64,000 nt of DNA from Cymbidium sinense (Eukaryota > Streptophyta > Magnoliopsida > Asparagales > Orchidaceae). The DNA lies in the NCBI GenBank assembly GCA_021442155.1, contig CM038214.1, positions 24,701,808 to 24,765,807 on the forward strand, written 5' to 3'. A program made the translations under genes and the position numbers. Shown piece after piece: positions 20,211 through 32,135 of the stretch; the first letter of the stretch is position 1; every line of letters begins with the position of its first letter. The notes below the pieces were generated by a model, which saw nothing but the letters and a program-made list of their open reading frames with translations, did not search any database and had not been told where the DNA came from.

Positions 20211-22735
20211 GTTGAAGTATTAAAGGTGTGCATAAGAGAAGAAATAAGATTTGATGAGAATTCCATGTCAAGGACATGGAGGGAGATCTCTAGGGATCAC
20301 ATGCATTGGACATCACATGTGAGGGGTCTATGTGGGCATAGAAGAAGAAAATATGCGGGATAAGGTTTGAATTTGATTTGATTATATGATTTGGTGAAAG
20401 AACATCCACTGGTGATAAGAATCCATAATACACCATGGATTAAGATCGAATTGACTTTAATTTATTTTGTTTTAATTGATGTGGAGGCACATCTGCTAGA
20501 GATATGGGCTCGAGGCTACTGGGGATCCAGTATATGAACCTTCCATTAGGGAAGCAAGTTCGGGATATCCATTGGGGATTGGGGTTTGAGTTTGATTTCA
20601 TAGATTTTCTTGGGGATGTATCTATTAGGAATAAGAGTTTGGTTAAATTTCTTTAATTTAGACTCTACTAGGGGAGTTGGTTTAATTTGGCTCCACTGGG
20701 GTGGTTGGTATTGAATTTGATTTATTTGCTTGAATTATTTATATATGATTTGGGGCTCCACTAGGGAGAAGTTTGTGATTTAACTCCACTATGGAAAATT
20801 AGATCGGGTTTAATTTAATTTGAGTTAATGTATGGACTATGCATGGAATCCACCAAGAAGAGGCTATATCATCCGACCTACCTTAAGTTTACAAATCTAA
20901 AGGATAGTCTACCAGTGGGTAGAGCTAGCCAACCTAAGGGGTTGCCTTTGTGCAACAACTATGCTAAGAAGAAGGCGTAGCAGACTTACATCTTCGAAAG
21001 TGCAAAATAATTATTAGGGTGACCTGTTGGATGCACAAAATATTGAACCTGACCTAGGAGACTATTAAGTGAATGTCGTTGGGGACTTATGATAACTCAA
21101 AAGTAGTCAGGATTAATTTTATCTTAATTTCATGTGATTTATTATTATTTGTTTGGTTTATTTTGATTTCAAATTGAGGGCATATCCACTAGGGATGTGA
21201 GCTCCATCAAATTTGATAGAGTTAATTTATGTATCATGTCAGTGTGTGACGGACCCACTGAGAAGGGGCTATATCAGACTTGTCCTATCTCAGATTTACA
21301 AATCCAAAGGGATAGTCTACTAGTAGTGGGGTGAGCTAGCCAACCTAAGGGGTTGCCTTTCGATGTGCAATAGCTATACTAGGAAGAAGGCGTAGTAAAC
21401 TTACATCTTTTAAAGTAGGGAACAACCATTGTGGTGACTTATTGATAGCACAATAAATAGAACCCAACTTAGGAGAGACTATTGAGTGAATGTCGCTAGG
21501 GACTTATATCAACTCAAGAGTAATAAAGAGATTCCTATAGGGTGTTTTGCTGACACTGCCCTAAAGATAGGATGCCTGCTTGGGAAAAGTACCGCTAGGG
21601 ATGTCCTTCTAATCCACAAGTGAATATATATTTTGTTTATGTGTTTATGTGGACCCTATTTGTGTGTGAGGGATCACACTAAGAAGGGGCTATGTCAGCC
21701 TTGACCTATCTCATATTTACTAGACCAAGGGAGAATCTGCACATCCATAGGATGGATTCTTCAACCACAGGGGTGGTTATAGGAAAGGGGAACTCTAAGA
21801 TAGTAATCTAGGTGTAAATGGGGTCAAAGGATGTTATCCAAATATAGTGCCCTGTGGGGAGGTGCTATTATCTGAGCGAAAAGAAAGCCTATAGGTCTAT
21901 GATGGCCAACTCAAGGAGAAAGCATAACAGACTTACATCTTCCATGAGTGGTGTATCCTAAGGTATGAGAACCAACCAACCTAAGTTATATTCGTTAGCA
22001 TGAGTGGTGTATCCGTTAGCATAGTGAAAACTAACCAACCTAAGGTGACCATCGGTGTGCAATGATCAATCTAGAAAAAGAGCGTGTAGGCTTACAACTT
22101 TCCAAGCAAAACTTAACATCAGGATAGTCTTTCTTTGGTGGGACAAATACTATTTAACCTAGAGCGACTACTAAGTGGGGAGCCCCAAGGAAAGACTAGA
22201 CCAACACTTGAAGCAATCAGGAGGGAAGGAACGACTGTGGGACTTATCTTAAACTTTAAATATACTGACCAAGGCATGAAGGCTAATCCAAGAAGAAAGT
22301 GTAGACTCACATCCTCTTAAATGAAGCCAACATGAGGTAGCTTAGCCACCAATAAAGCTACCAAACTAACAAGGCACTCATGTGCGGGCCAAGTAGGGAA
22401 AGGAAAGCGTAGCAGACTTACATCCTCCAAAGCAAGAAGACTGCTAGGGTGACCCACTAGCAGGGTAGCACGTTAGCCGGACCAAGACCAACTACTGAGT
22501 GACTTTTATTGGGGGTGTTATCTCAACTCAGAGTAGCTCAAGACAAAAGATATGTGTTTATTTTATATGTTTGTGTGTAGTTTTTATTTGTGTTGTGTCG
22601 ATGAAAGATAGGATGATGCTTTAGTTCATTACACCTACACTGAAAACATCATGGCAGATTCATAAATAAGAATACTTTCAACATGGAAAAGATTGAATTC
22701 ACAATGGAATTTTCATTGATGATAATTATTTTCAA
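20211..22735 (-). repeat. Element A 3' spacer with internal tandem motifs
   Basis: Non-coding DNA downstream of the integrase in element sense. It aligns in pieces with 37,263-39,800 (same orientation) and 33,260-35,687 (opposite). A recurring word of about 25 bp (AAGAAGGCGTAGCAGACTTA and variants) appears near 20,965, 21,386, 21,915, 22,076, 22,295 and 22,400. Short inverted repeats with a CC...GG core lie at 20,541-21,196. Tat/Ogre elements are known for hypervariable 3' regions that carry tandem repeats and can seed satellites. Confidence 0.75.
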
Positions 22736-23790
22736 ACATGATTTATATTATTTCTTTAAGTAGATCCCATTGATTGGAAGCATTGGGCACTTATGATTAA
22801 TAACTGATAAGATCCTCCAGGTAGGCTTCTATGAAAAAGGGTCTTCCCAAGTGGGTTCAAACTTGCCTCCCATCTTACAATACAATCAATCTCCTCAAAA
22901 CTAAAATAAGCTCCCTACTTGAAAAGCTTTAGGATGTACCAACTTGTTGTGAGCTTGAATAATTTTAGCTTTATATAAATCGAGGTTTTAGCATGCCCGT
23001 AGGCGTCTCTCCTCCAATCCTTCGATCTCTTCTAACAGCAACTTGGTGTTCTACTCTATTGTGATCTTGTTCCCCACAGCTATCCTTAGTGATGGGAGTT
23101 GGACTTCTAATGGCAGAATAGCTTTGGACCCATACACTAAAGAGAAATAAGTAGCTGAGTTGGAGTTCTATATGTGGTGAAGCGGTCCCACAAAGTTTTA
23201 ACTAACTACTGATGCTACTATCGCTTGTTGTTGTCGAGTGTCTTCTTCAATATTTAGATAAGAGTTTTTTTGAAGGCTTCTGCTAAGCCCTTTACCCTCA
23301 AGTAGTTGATGGTAGAATATCTCCAATCTATACTATGACTCTAGGAAAAGTTGTTGATCTTGGTGCTCTTGAATGTAGTACTATTATCAAATATAATTTA
23401 TCAAGGCACACTAAACCTATATATTATGGTTCCTAAAAAATTAAAGAACATGATGAGTTGTGACCTCTTTAAGAAAAATCATCTTTGCCTATTTGGAAAA
23501 GTAGTTAGTAACAACTAAGATGAATCGATGACCCTTGAAAGAATTATGATCAATCAAATCCACTATGTCAGTATCCCAACACTCAAATGGCCATGAGGCC
23601 AATGTAAGATGTAGAATATTGGGTGGTTGGTGTAGGGCCATAATGTGTATTTGACATTGATGGCATCGCTAGCCATATCCATGCAATCTTTGATCATCGT
23701 GCCTAGTATCTCTTGATCTTGGCTTTTCTTCTTTAATTGGTTGGCTCCACATAATCAGAGTGTCTCGATCATGATCATAAAGGCTTCATG
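22736..23790 (-). pseudogene. Element A integrase remnant
   Basis: Minus-strand landmarks in order: RCHQCQIH (zinc-binding region), PNILHLTLASWPFECWDTDIV, FKGHRFIL, then ACQNLDLYKAKIIQAHNKLV and GKFEPTWEDPF near the C-terminus (GPY/F-like module). The first catalytic Asp of the DDE triad is kept (codon at 23567-23569, complement), unlike in B and C. Many stops and frameshifts, so inactive. Confidence 0.85.
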
Positions 23791-24119
23791 CTTGTATAAA
23801 CAATGTAACCATATATGATCAAAAGATCGTCGATATAAGACACCATCCATAAGACCATAGGAAAGTGCTCTCTACTTTATCTGATGGGCTTGGGACTTCT
23901 CTTAAGGTAGTTTTCCTTTATTTAGGTAATCCATGAATGGTTGCCTCTAATCTAGCTCCTTATCCTTCAAGCAATGCAACCTCCCCTTCAAGAGAGTACT
24001 TTTGATGAGTTCAATATCAATAAGGGATAAGACTTGTCTATTTTGACCTTTATTGATATGGACTCATCCTTCACATGCCAACCTTGACAAGCTTGGCTAA
24101 AGCATACATATGTTCTCTC

Positions 24120-24590
24120 TCCGAGGAATCTTATAAATGGTAACCTCTAGATTTGGGCCACAACTCCATGGTGTACTTGTAATGATGGAGCTTGCTTTAT
24201 AACCTTATAAAACCCATCAATTTGATTGATAACTAGTTGAGAATCTTCAAAGATATTGATGTTCTGGATGATTTGAGTAATGAATAACTCTAGACTGATA
24301 ATCAGAGCCTCATATTCAACTTCATTATTGGTGCAAGGATTGGATAGATGATATGAGAATCTTATCACATCACGGTCCAGAGTTAAGAGAACTATTCCTA
24401 CCTCTACTTTATGAATAGTAGATTATGGTTCTTCTCCTTTGAGAAGAAGTCGCACCATCAAAGCACATCTCCCAGTGGTGAATGCTAGTATCCCCTAAGT
24501 TCAGGATTTATTCATCTTAGAGATCATCACTAAGTGGAGAGTCAGCAGGAAGCGGGTGTGCTGCTACAAAATAAATTAAAACTTATCCTT
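24120..24590 (-). pseudogene. Element A archaeal-type RNase H (aRH) remnant
   Basis: At 24147-24368 the frame reads MIRFSYHLSNPCTNNEVEYEAL and EDSQLVINQI in two parts. These are the aRH landmarks with the catalytic Glu and the second Asp. The upstream WEMCFDG motif with the first Asp lies in another frame near 24,460. The domain belongs to the second RNase H carried by Tat-lineage elements. Confidence 0.85.
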
Positions 24591-25000
24591 TCACCGCATA
24601 AGGTATAAAGGTAATGTCAAACTATGAAAGGATCATGGCATCATCGCCAACATGTGATAGTTTGGTCTCATGAGATACTATAGTGGATTGATTAGAGATT
24701 AAGTTTACCTTATGGGAAGCATGTAGTTGTAGCTTTGGGATGCAAAAGATTAAAGCTAGGCAATGCTTCAATGGGTGGATAATTAGCCTCAAGGGGATTA
24801 GATGATGAGGTAGTAGAGCATTTTCCATCCCTTCATCATTGGCTTGGGCCATAAAGCACCAAAGGAGTCATCTAATGCAATGTAAAGTATGAGCGTTTCC
24901 GATAGTACTAGACTAGCGATCATCGTAATGCTTGATGTCTTTGAAGGCATGCTCACACTTATCATCCCACTTGAACTTGGCATTTTTTGACATTTGAGAA
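24591..25000 (-). pseudogene. Element A RNase H remnant
   Basis: The frame contains KFKWDDKCEHAFKDIKH at the RT-RNase H border, then HCLALIFCIPKLQLHASHKV (in two parts), matching the LALIFAxQKLxHYxxxHKV pattern of gypsy RNase H. Stops are frequent. Confidence 0.8.
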
Positions 25001-25960
25001 TGGCGATATCTTCGATAGTTGGATATAAAGCATCTTAGATATGCCAACCACCCTTGAATGATCTAAGTTGAGTTAAACTTTTAGGGGTCATTTCTAATAT
25101 CCTTGATGTCTGATCGATTGAATCTGTACAATAACAAACCCAAGGAATTTCCCTGCTACTCATTGCTCACCGGGTTCATTTTGAGGTTAAATTATCTTAA
25201 CTATTTGAAAACTACTCTCAAGTCAAAGAGATGGTCTTCCTTTCTCTACTTTTGATGATCAACATGATGATGAATGAATGAGTTCATCAAGATTAAATAT
25301 ACCTTATGTAGTAACAACATTTTAAGGCAAAGGCATGACCTTATAGCAATAGATTGATCGAGGTTCTAAAAGTAGTATTTTCATCTTCAAGAACCATCTT
25401 TATTTGGTTATATCCATATGAACCATCCATCAAAGAGAAGACGATAAGATGAGGCAATGTCCACCATCAGCTTGGGATTGGTAGTGGAAATTTATCTTTT
25501 GGACATGCCTTATTTAAATTCCTAAAATTGACCCATATGTGAATTTGGCCATTCTTTTCTTAAAGGATGACATTGGTTAACTAGGGAGGTATTTTCTTCT
25601 CGTGATGAAACATCCATCAATTTCTTGACTCAAATGATATTTTCTATGTCTAATCATATGTTTAGGATCTTACTTGATAGGTTAGAGCTCTATTAGTAGT
25701 TTATGGACCAATTTGTTAGAGCCAATCCAAGAATCTCTTCATAACTCCATGCAAAGTAGACCTTAAACTCATAATAGATAACTAAGTCATTGCCAATTTC
25801 ATTCAACAAATAACTGATGTATGTCGAGAATGGATCTTCTTCAGTTCCTAAGTTGATTTCCTTGAGCTCATCGATGGTTGACTTGATCTCTTCTTCAAAC
25901 TCTAGTAGTGCATCTTTGACTTTAAAATCATCTAGATCATCTGAAATTTCTAAGCACAAC
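25001..25960 (-). pseudogene. Element A reverse transcriptase remnant
   Basis: The N-terminal part at 25693-25959 reads DELKEINLGTEEDPFSTYIS and later FAWSYEEILGL, typical of the region just before Tat-lineage RT. The NGQIHI and KVMP landmarks follow in pieces. The YVDD box region (about 25,245-25,275) is decayed to a VDH-like form, so the catalytic Asp pair is lost. Several deletions relative to the element C copy. Confidence 0.82.
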
Positions 25961-26828
25961 TCCTCATATGAGTTAATGTGATTTGAAAAGAACCTATCAA
26001 TTCCAAATGATTGATGATGACTAAGTAATCATCATCATCGATGGACCCACTTATCAAATCATAGTCCCGTCTTGATTGAGAGCATTTGCCTATTGTTACA
26101 TATTCTTTCAAAGTAGTCCAATTGCTTTGACCAAGTATGGGATTAACCCTTTCTTTGCTAAATTATGAACACAAGGAAACTACCAATCAAAAGCTAATTT
26201 TATTAAATTTTATATGAATCATCCTCAAGTTCTACATCAACTTCTTGACTTAAGGATGATTCTTCCAAGAACCTCTAAGTCTTCAGTGGATGACTTAGGG
26301 GCTTCCTTAACTACCAAACCCTCAGCTTTTTTAAAGGAAAGTGGGATTAGAGCTAAGGTTCCCAACTGATGCCTAACTATTTCACATATAGACTTAGATA
26401 TACTTATGCTTTACTTTGGAGCCCGATCATCATCGCTATCAGACTCAAGTGTCACCTCCAAGGGAATCTACTATTGAGAAGAGCTGGCAAGTGTTCTAAC
26501 CATATAAGACTCATCTTATGAACTAGATTCTATGTCTATATAGATAGTAGGTGTATTCCTAGTATCTGGGACATATCTTCTATTAAGTGGCCAATAAAGA
26601 AGTTTTACACCCCTAGGATTGCCTCTGAACTAGCCTCTTTCTCTGCCTATGGATGTCAAGTCATCTTAACCATATGTTCGAATGGAGTAATGAATTGTGG
26701 GTGGAATCTAATGTCAGGCTCCACTTCCTCCTCCAAGTCTGTTCTGCTCCATTTTATTATCTTTTCATTTTCTTTCTTCTCTTTTTTCTCTTTTCTTTTC
26801 TTTTCTTTTCTTTTCTTTTCTTTTATTT
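25961..26828 (-). pseudogene. Element A protease-RT linker with Lys/Glu-rich stretch
   Basis: Low-similarity linker between protease and RT. A (TTTTC)n run at 26,761-26,828 reads on the minus strand as alternating Lys and Glu residues (KEKKRKEKK type). The same stretch occurs in element C, so it is an ancestral part of the polyprotein and not a random microsatellite. Confidence 0.65.
26761..26828. repeat. (TTTTC)n low-complexity run
   Basis: At least six near-perfect TTTTC units within a wider T/C-rich tract. On the minus strand it is a purine-rich coding repeat for Lys and Glu. Confidence 0.9.
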
Positions 26829-27125
26829 CTAAACTTTGGCCAAGTTTTGAGAATAGACTTGTTGATTTTGAGGGAGGCAGTCATCCTCATATATGCCGAC
26901 CTCATGAACTGTAAATGGCTTGAGACCTCCTTTGACACAGTAGACAATCCCACCTCTCACAAACTTGATACACTGATGTAGAGAGGATGGAACTATATTA
27001 TTCTCATGTATCCATGTTCTCCCAAGAAAAGCAAAAGATGTATCCGAAGTATAATATGAAACTTGGCTCTTCCAATCATTTATCTCCAAGGGCAAAACTA
27101 TGGAGCCTAAGGCTGTAACCTCACT
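26829..27125 (-). pseudogene. Element A protease C-terminal fragment
   Basis: The frame reads PLEINDWKSQVSYYTSD, then FAFLGRTWIHENN and VPSSLHQCIKFV, matching the LGRPWIH...VPSSLHQ signature at the end of Tat-lineage proteases. The active-site region and everything upstream are absent. Homology to element C ends at about 27,115. Confidence 0.82.
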
Positions 27126-28079
27126 TTTGGAGTGTTTAATCTTCCCATCTTAGAATTAGATGTTTCTAGACACTAAGAATTCCCTAATCATAAGACACTT
27201 CTAACAGGTAAAAAAACTTAACCTAAGCCTAATGACTTAGAAGGGTTAACCATAGGATTAGATTATGCCTTAAGAATTAGGATAATCCACCTACCATACA
27301 ACCCAAATCCAATCCATGTTCACCTTCTCAAACCAAAACTCAAGTTCAATTCAAACATCAAATTCAAATCCAAATCCAAACCCAAATTCCAAATCCAAAT
27401 GATTGAAGCCCATGATCAAATCCAAACTTGAAACCCTTCTAAAGTCGTATGACCTATCCCATGGACATAGCCAAATCATAATATAAATCAATCCAAAATC
27501 AATTGATTTTCTCATAATAAATTTATATCTTTAATCATGTTACATTCAAATGATCAAAACTAAATCAAACTAAATCAAATTAGATCAAAACCCTTCCTAA
27601 GCCATATGACCTATCCATGGACTTAGTCAAATCTTAAACCAAATAAATTCAAACTCAATTGATTTTCTCACAAATCAATCATATTTTCAATCATATTCAC
27701 AAATTTAAATGGAATATACATTTAAATCATCAAAACAAAATCAAACCGAATCAAAATCAAACCTAAGCCATGACCCAACTCCATGGACTTAGCCAAATTC
27801 CTTCATTCCAAAACCCAAATTCAATTTATTTTCATGAATCAATCATACCTTCAATCATATTCATAAATATAAAATCTACAATCATCAAGCCAAACCAAAA
27901 TCAACCCAAGTCAAACCCAACTTAACCCTTTTGATTTAAATGTTCAAATGAACCAAAACTCATTTGAACCAAAGCCAATTGTACAAATTTATATATCAAT
28001 CCCAAATCCATATAAATTCAACTAAATAAAACTCAACCCAAAAAATCAAGCCAACTAAACCCAAAGTGGCCAATTTGAC

Positions 28080-28900
28080 CTATTTGAGCCAAGTTCTATC
28101 CTACCCAAATTAGATTGAACCAAGCCATCAAAACCTCCCATCATGATTGTTGATCACCTAGGTTGATCAATTATCATAAATTAGGTCAAATAAAGTCAAC
28201 TTGGTCATTTGACCAAGTCAACCCCTTAAACCATATGAACCCAAACTATCCAAATTGCAACCTAAGACAAATCCTTGAAACCAATGATTCATACCAAATC
28301 AAAATTAATATTTGAATATGACTTGACCTTTGACCTTCAATTGGGTCAAACTAAACCCACTTTCGGCCTCTTGAGTTGATCCAAATTGACCTAAAAGAAT
28401 TGGGTCAAATAAAAATATAAACCAAATTGATTGCAACCAATGATTCAAATTCAATCCAAATTGGTTGTTGATCTTGACCAAAGCCATGATCGGACCCAAT
28501 TGAACCCAATTGACCTACTCAGCCCAAATTGACCTAAAGGTCCAAGTTGGCCTAAATCAAAACCAAATCCAAATTAATTGAAACCAAAGCCTACAATCAT
28601 CTTTAATTAGTCAAGTAAACCCAAACCAACATTGCCAATTTGGCCAATTTGGTCAAATTGGTCAACTTAACCCATTTGACCCAAATTAATTCAAATGAGC
28701 CAAAATAAAATCTAAGAAAAATAAACCAAACCAATTGAACCAAAACATCTAAAATGATCATTTGAACTTGATCCAACCCTTGGTTTGACCCAATTTGATC
28801 AATTGGTGAACCTGACCCAACCTAACCAAATTTGACCTAAATTAGTCAAATTGAGCCAAACCTAACCAAATCAACTCCAAATGACTTGAAATTTGGGCTA
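28080..28900 (+). promoter_or_regulatory. W-box-rich LTR segment
   Basis: TTGACC and GGTCAA (W-box core TTGAC) recur many times, for example GTCAACTTGGTCATTTGACC near 28,195 and GGTCAAATTGGTCAACTT near 28,652. WRKY factors bind this core in plants. Whether these sites act is unknown, as the density may simply reflect expansion of a short LTR word. Confidence 0.4.
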
Positions 28901-29191
28901 ACCCACTTTTGGCTCATTTAAAATCATCCCAAATAAAATCCAATGCTAAATGATCATTCTACCCTTGGTTCAAGGGCATCACATGAGATAAATCACCCAT
29001 GTAAATGGTCATCTCCATTCCTCAGCCACTTGGTAATCTCCCAATGGTCCACCTAGGCTAAGACCGCCCAACCTGACCCAAGGGGTGGTTGGTTCATCCA
29101 TGGGAAGTGAAATCACCTCACCCTCCCCATTTGAGCATTTGAAACCCATAGCTAGAAGCCAAACCCTATCCCACCATCCGATCAAGATGAA

Positions 29192-29207
29192 GGGGGTATA
29201 CACCCCC
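29192..29207 (+). promoter_or_regulatory. Palindromic TATA block in LTR B
   Basis: GGGGGTATACACCCCC, about 2.05 kb into the LTR. The same block is present in inverted copies as GGGGGTATATACCCCC (63,028) and in decayed form at 58,035. The ACACACACAAAAATCATTCC downstream is also conserved. This is a plausible core promoter; no transcript evidence is available. Confidence 0.45.
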
Positions 29208-31222
29208 TCATTTCCACTCAAACACACACAAAAATCATTCCTCAAAGCTCTTGCTACCAAATATGAGGCACTAGAGCCATTCCCTAAGCTCCCAAGCTCA
29301 TTCCTCGATCAAAAAATTCCATTCTAACCCATCCCAAAATAGTACACTCTGATTTTTGACCTAACATTCCCATTTCTCCATCAAACTCAGATTTGCTTTG
29401 CACGCACCTTCCCTACACCTCATCGAGCAAGAACGAATCATCTCCCAAGCTTCTTGTGCACCAGAGGTGGGACTTCGATCAAAGTCGAGCTCCAATTCAT
29501 CGATTCATGACCTTTCATGTGAACATCGAGGAATTGATCCAATTGTTGCTCAATAGAGCTTCGTCTCTACTAGATGAAGCTTCCTCAATCATTTGAGCCA
29601 TCAGTCTTGAGCTTCAGTTAGGTATGCTTACAAAATTGATCCATAGCCAAAAATAGGTTGGTGATTTTTGAAGAAAACTTGCATCTCATGTGATATTGAC
29701 TGTTGGATCTCTTACGATCGATGTCTTGAAGGTGTGGGATCCTTTTGGAGTTGATCTATGCTTAGGTAAGCTTAGATCATGTGAGCAATGGTGAACAAGC
29801 TCCATTCTCCCTCACTAGCATGACGTTAGATCAAGCACCATTCGTTCTGATCGAATGATCGTGATTAGATCCACTAGAACGATTTGATTTAATTCTATTA
29901 AGCTATGGGATGAATCATAGTCATTCCATCTTAGATCAAACAACAAACAAGAAAGCGTGTATGCTGCGGCCACGTAGGCGTTGAGTCAAATAAGTTTTAA
30001 GTAGCCAATCGTGCAATGCCATGTGGTGTCAATAGGATTAGGCTTAATTAATCATTTTTAATGGCTAAATCTTCTAAAAATCATAAAAATCATAGAAATA
30101 AAATATGCAAATAAATACTCATTTTAAAGGTATTTTAGAGGAGAATTAATTAAAAATTAACTAATTTTGAATAATAATTATGGTTTAATTATAAAATTAA
30201 TTAGCTTAATTACTTTTTACTTGAGTGAGCCTAAATTTTATAGGTTAATTTACTTGGATGACTCGCCTCTCCCATGATTTTCTTACGATTTATTGCTCAC
30301 TTAATTATAAAGATTGACTAATTAAACCTTAACTACTCTTTTAAGTTAATTAATGATTAATTAATTCTATGAATAGTAATAAATTGGTTAATTAAGTTTA
30401 TTAATCATTGTTCAATAGTAAGTGAACTAAGGAATAGGATTGGGACCCCTTTCCCTAAGTTCATTTCACCCTTTTTTAAAATGAAATTAATTAAGATTTA
30501 ACTAATTAATTAAATCACTTAATCAAATTAAAATCATAATCACATCAGACCTTAATTAATTAAATCATGGGGTACATCTTTAGGTGTTTAATAACCTAAA
30601 GAAATTTAATGAAATTATGGTTAGTCCACATGTGTGGAAAAATCATAAGAGTAATTAACTAAGTCCCTTAATCTAATTAACTATTAATCATGACTTAATT
30701 ACATTAGGGCACTTTTATTTCCTAAGATCATTGCAAGTTTGTTTTCCATGCATATCATGTTATTTATTAAATTACTTTAAGGTAGGAAGGGTAATAATTC
30801 ATCTAATTAAGAGTTCAACATAATTAACCCATAAAATAAACTTAATTAAATTTTTAAATTAAATCAAATCACTAATGTGGGAATGGGTTTAAAATGATGT
30901 GATGATTTCTCTTCCCTCTTTAAATCAAATCAAATCCAAAAAACTTAATTAATAAAGAAGCTTTGGTTTGCATTAAATAATCTTATTTGATTTGATTGTC
31001 CTTAAGAACTAGTTTGGTTGAATGAATCACATGCTTATATTTGATTGTCCTCTTTCTAATCATGCTAAATTTGGTATGTCATTTGAATTCATGCATCCAT
31101 CTTTTTAAAATCAAGTAAAATAAAATGGATTTTCTTTATGTAAGCTTGCATGTGTTGATTTTATTTAATATATGCGAGGTTATTATCACATTAAATCTAA
31201 TTGTATTTTTCAAAAGCTTCTA

Positions 31223-31598
31223 AATGAATAATAGACGAATGGAAGGAGAATGCTCTCTACTACCCCAGCCATCATCTGATCCCTACTGATACAAACTACC
31301 CACCTATTGAGAAACATTGCCTAGCTTTAATCTTTGCATCCTAAAAGTTATGGCATTAGAAGCTCTCTCATAAGGTAAACTTGATTTCAAGAATCAATCC
31401 ACTACATTATCTCATGACACGACCGACATTATCCGAATGCTTGGCATGTTGGTCCATGATTCTCTCATAATTTGATATTACATTCGTATACTTTTATGTG
31501 GTGACGGGCACTAGATTTATTAGCGCACACCCACTTCATTTCACTGATGACCTCCCGATGAATAAATCATGAACTTAGGGACACTAGCATTCACTATT
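31223..31598 (+). pseudogene. Element B RNase H C-terminal part
   Basis: Starts abruptly after LTR sequence with GAATGGAAGGAGAATGCTCT (compare element A, complement near 24,830). Pieces read CLALIFAS, then LSHKVNLIS after frame changes, followed by KSIHYLMTRPT-like codons. It is the downstream half of the gypsy RNase H. The RT that should precede it is gone. Confidence 0.75.
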
Positions 31599-32135
31599 GG
31601 GAGATGTATTTTGATGGTTCTTGCTTTCAAAAGGAGAAGAACCATGATCTACTCTTCAGAAATGGGTAGGAATTATCTTGTTAACTCCAAATCATGATGT
31701 CATGAGATTCTCATACTATCTCTCTAGTTCATGCACCAACAATGAAGCCGAGTATGATGCTTTGATTGTCGGTCTAGAGTTAGCTATTACAGTGTGTGTC
31801 AAAAACATCAATATTTATAGAGATTCTCAGCTAGTCATCAACCAGATTGTTGGGTCTTATAAGGTTCTAAAACCTAAGCTTTGTCATTACCATGAGTACA
31901 CCATGAAGTTGTTGGCCCAAATCCCTGAGGTCACAATTTATAAGGTTCCTCAAGGAGGGAACATAGTAGCAGATGCTTTGGCCATACTAGCCAAGGAATT
32001 GGCATGTCTGGAAGATGAGTACATTCCAATAAGAGTTCAAAATAGACAAGTCCTATCCCTTATTGATGCTAAATTCATCAAGAGCTATTCTTTTGAAGGG
32101 GAAGTTGCCTTTTCAAAAAAGGATGATAAGTCGGA
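31599..32135 (+). pseudogene. Element B archaeal-type RNase H (aRH), mostly open
   Basis: WEMYFDGS (first catalytic Asp at 31613-31615) is one frame away from a 150-residue open stretch starting at 31,678. That stretch reads CTNNEAEYDALIVGLELA, RDSQLVINQIVGSYKV and GGNIVADALAILAKEL. The Glu and both further Asp residues are present, so this is the best-kept aRH in the window. It ends near the DDKSD stop at about 32,139. Confidence 0.88.

Larger units (their letters stand above)
20211..27125 (-). mobile_element. Element A: 5'-truncated Tat/Ogre-lineage Ty3/gypsy element
   Basis: Read on the minus strand, the order is protease C-terminus (from 27,115), Lys/Glu-rich linker, RT, RNase H, aRH, integrase (ending about 22,735) and a 2.5-kb non-coding 3' spacer. 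An archaeal-type second RNase H before the integrase is diagnostic of the Tat lineage. Gag, the protease N-terminus, the leader and both LTRs are missing. The left end meets the AT-rich satellite. The right end stops next to the LTR start of element B. Confidence 0.88.
27137..31222 (+). mobile_element. Long LTR of element B, 5' copy, 3'-truncated
   Basis: About 4.1 kb of non-coding DNA that matches, in inverted orientation, 55,860-60,565 and 61,530-64,000. The start is placed near 27,137 because the alignment with the starts at 35,688 and 60,565 begins there. Three zones are visible: an AACCAAATC/TTGACC-rich first 1.8 kb, a less biased central part with a palindromic TATA block at 29,192, and an AATTAATT-rich last part. 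The 3' terminus, with CA and primer-binding site, is lost at the junction to RNase H. Confidence 0.75.

Noticed and set aside
29085..29596. Plus-strand open frames in LTR B
   Set aside because: The homologous parts of LTR C and D do not keep these frames open, so they are incidental.
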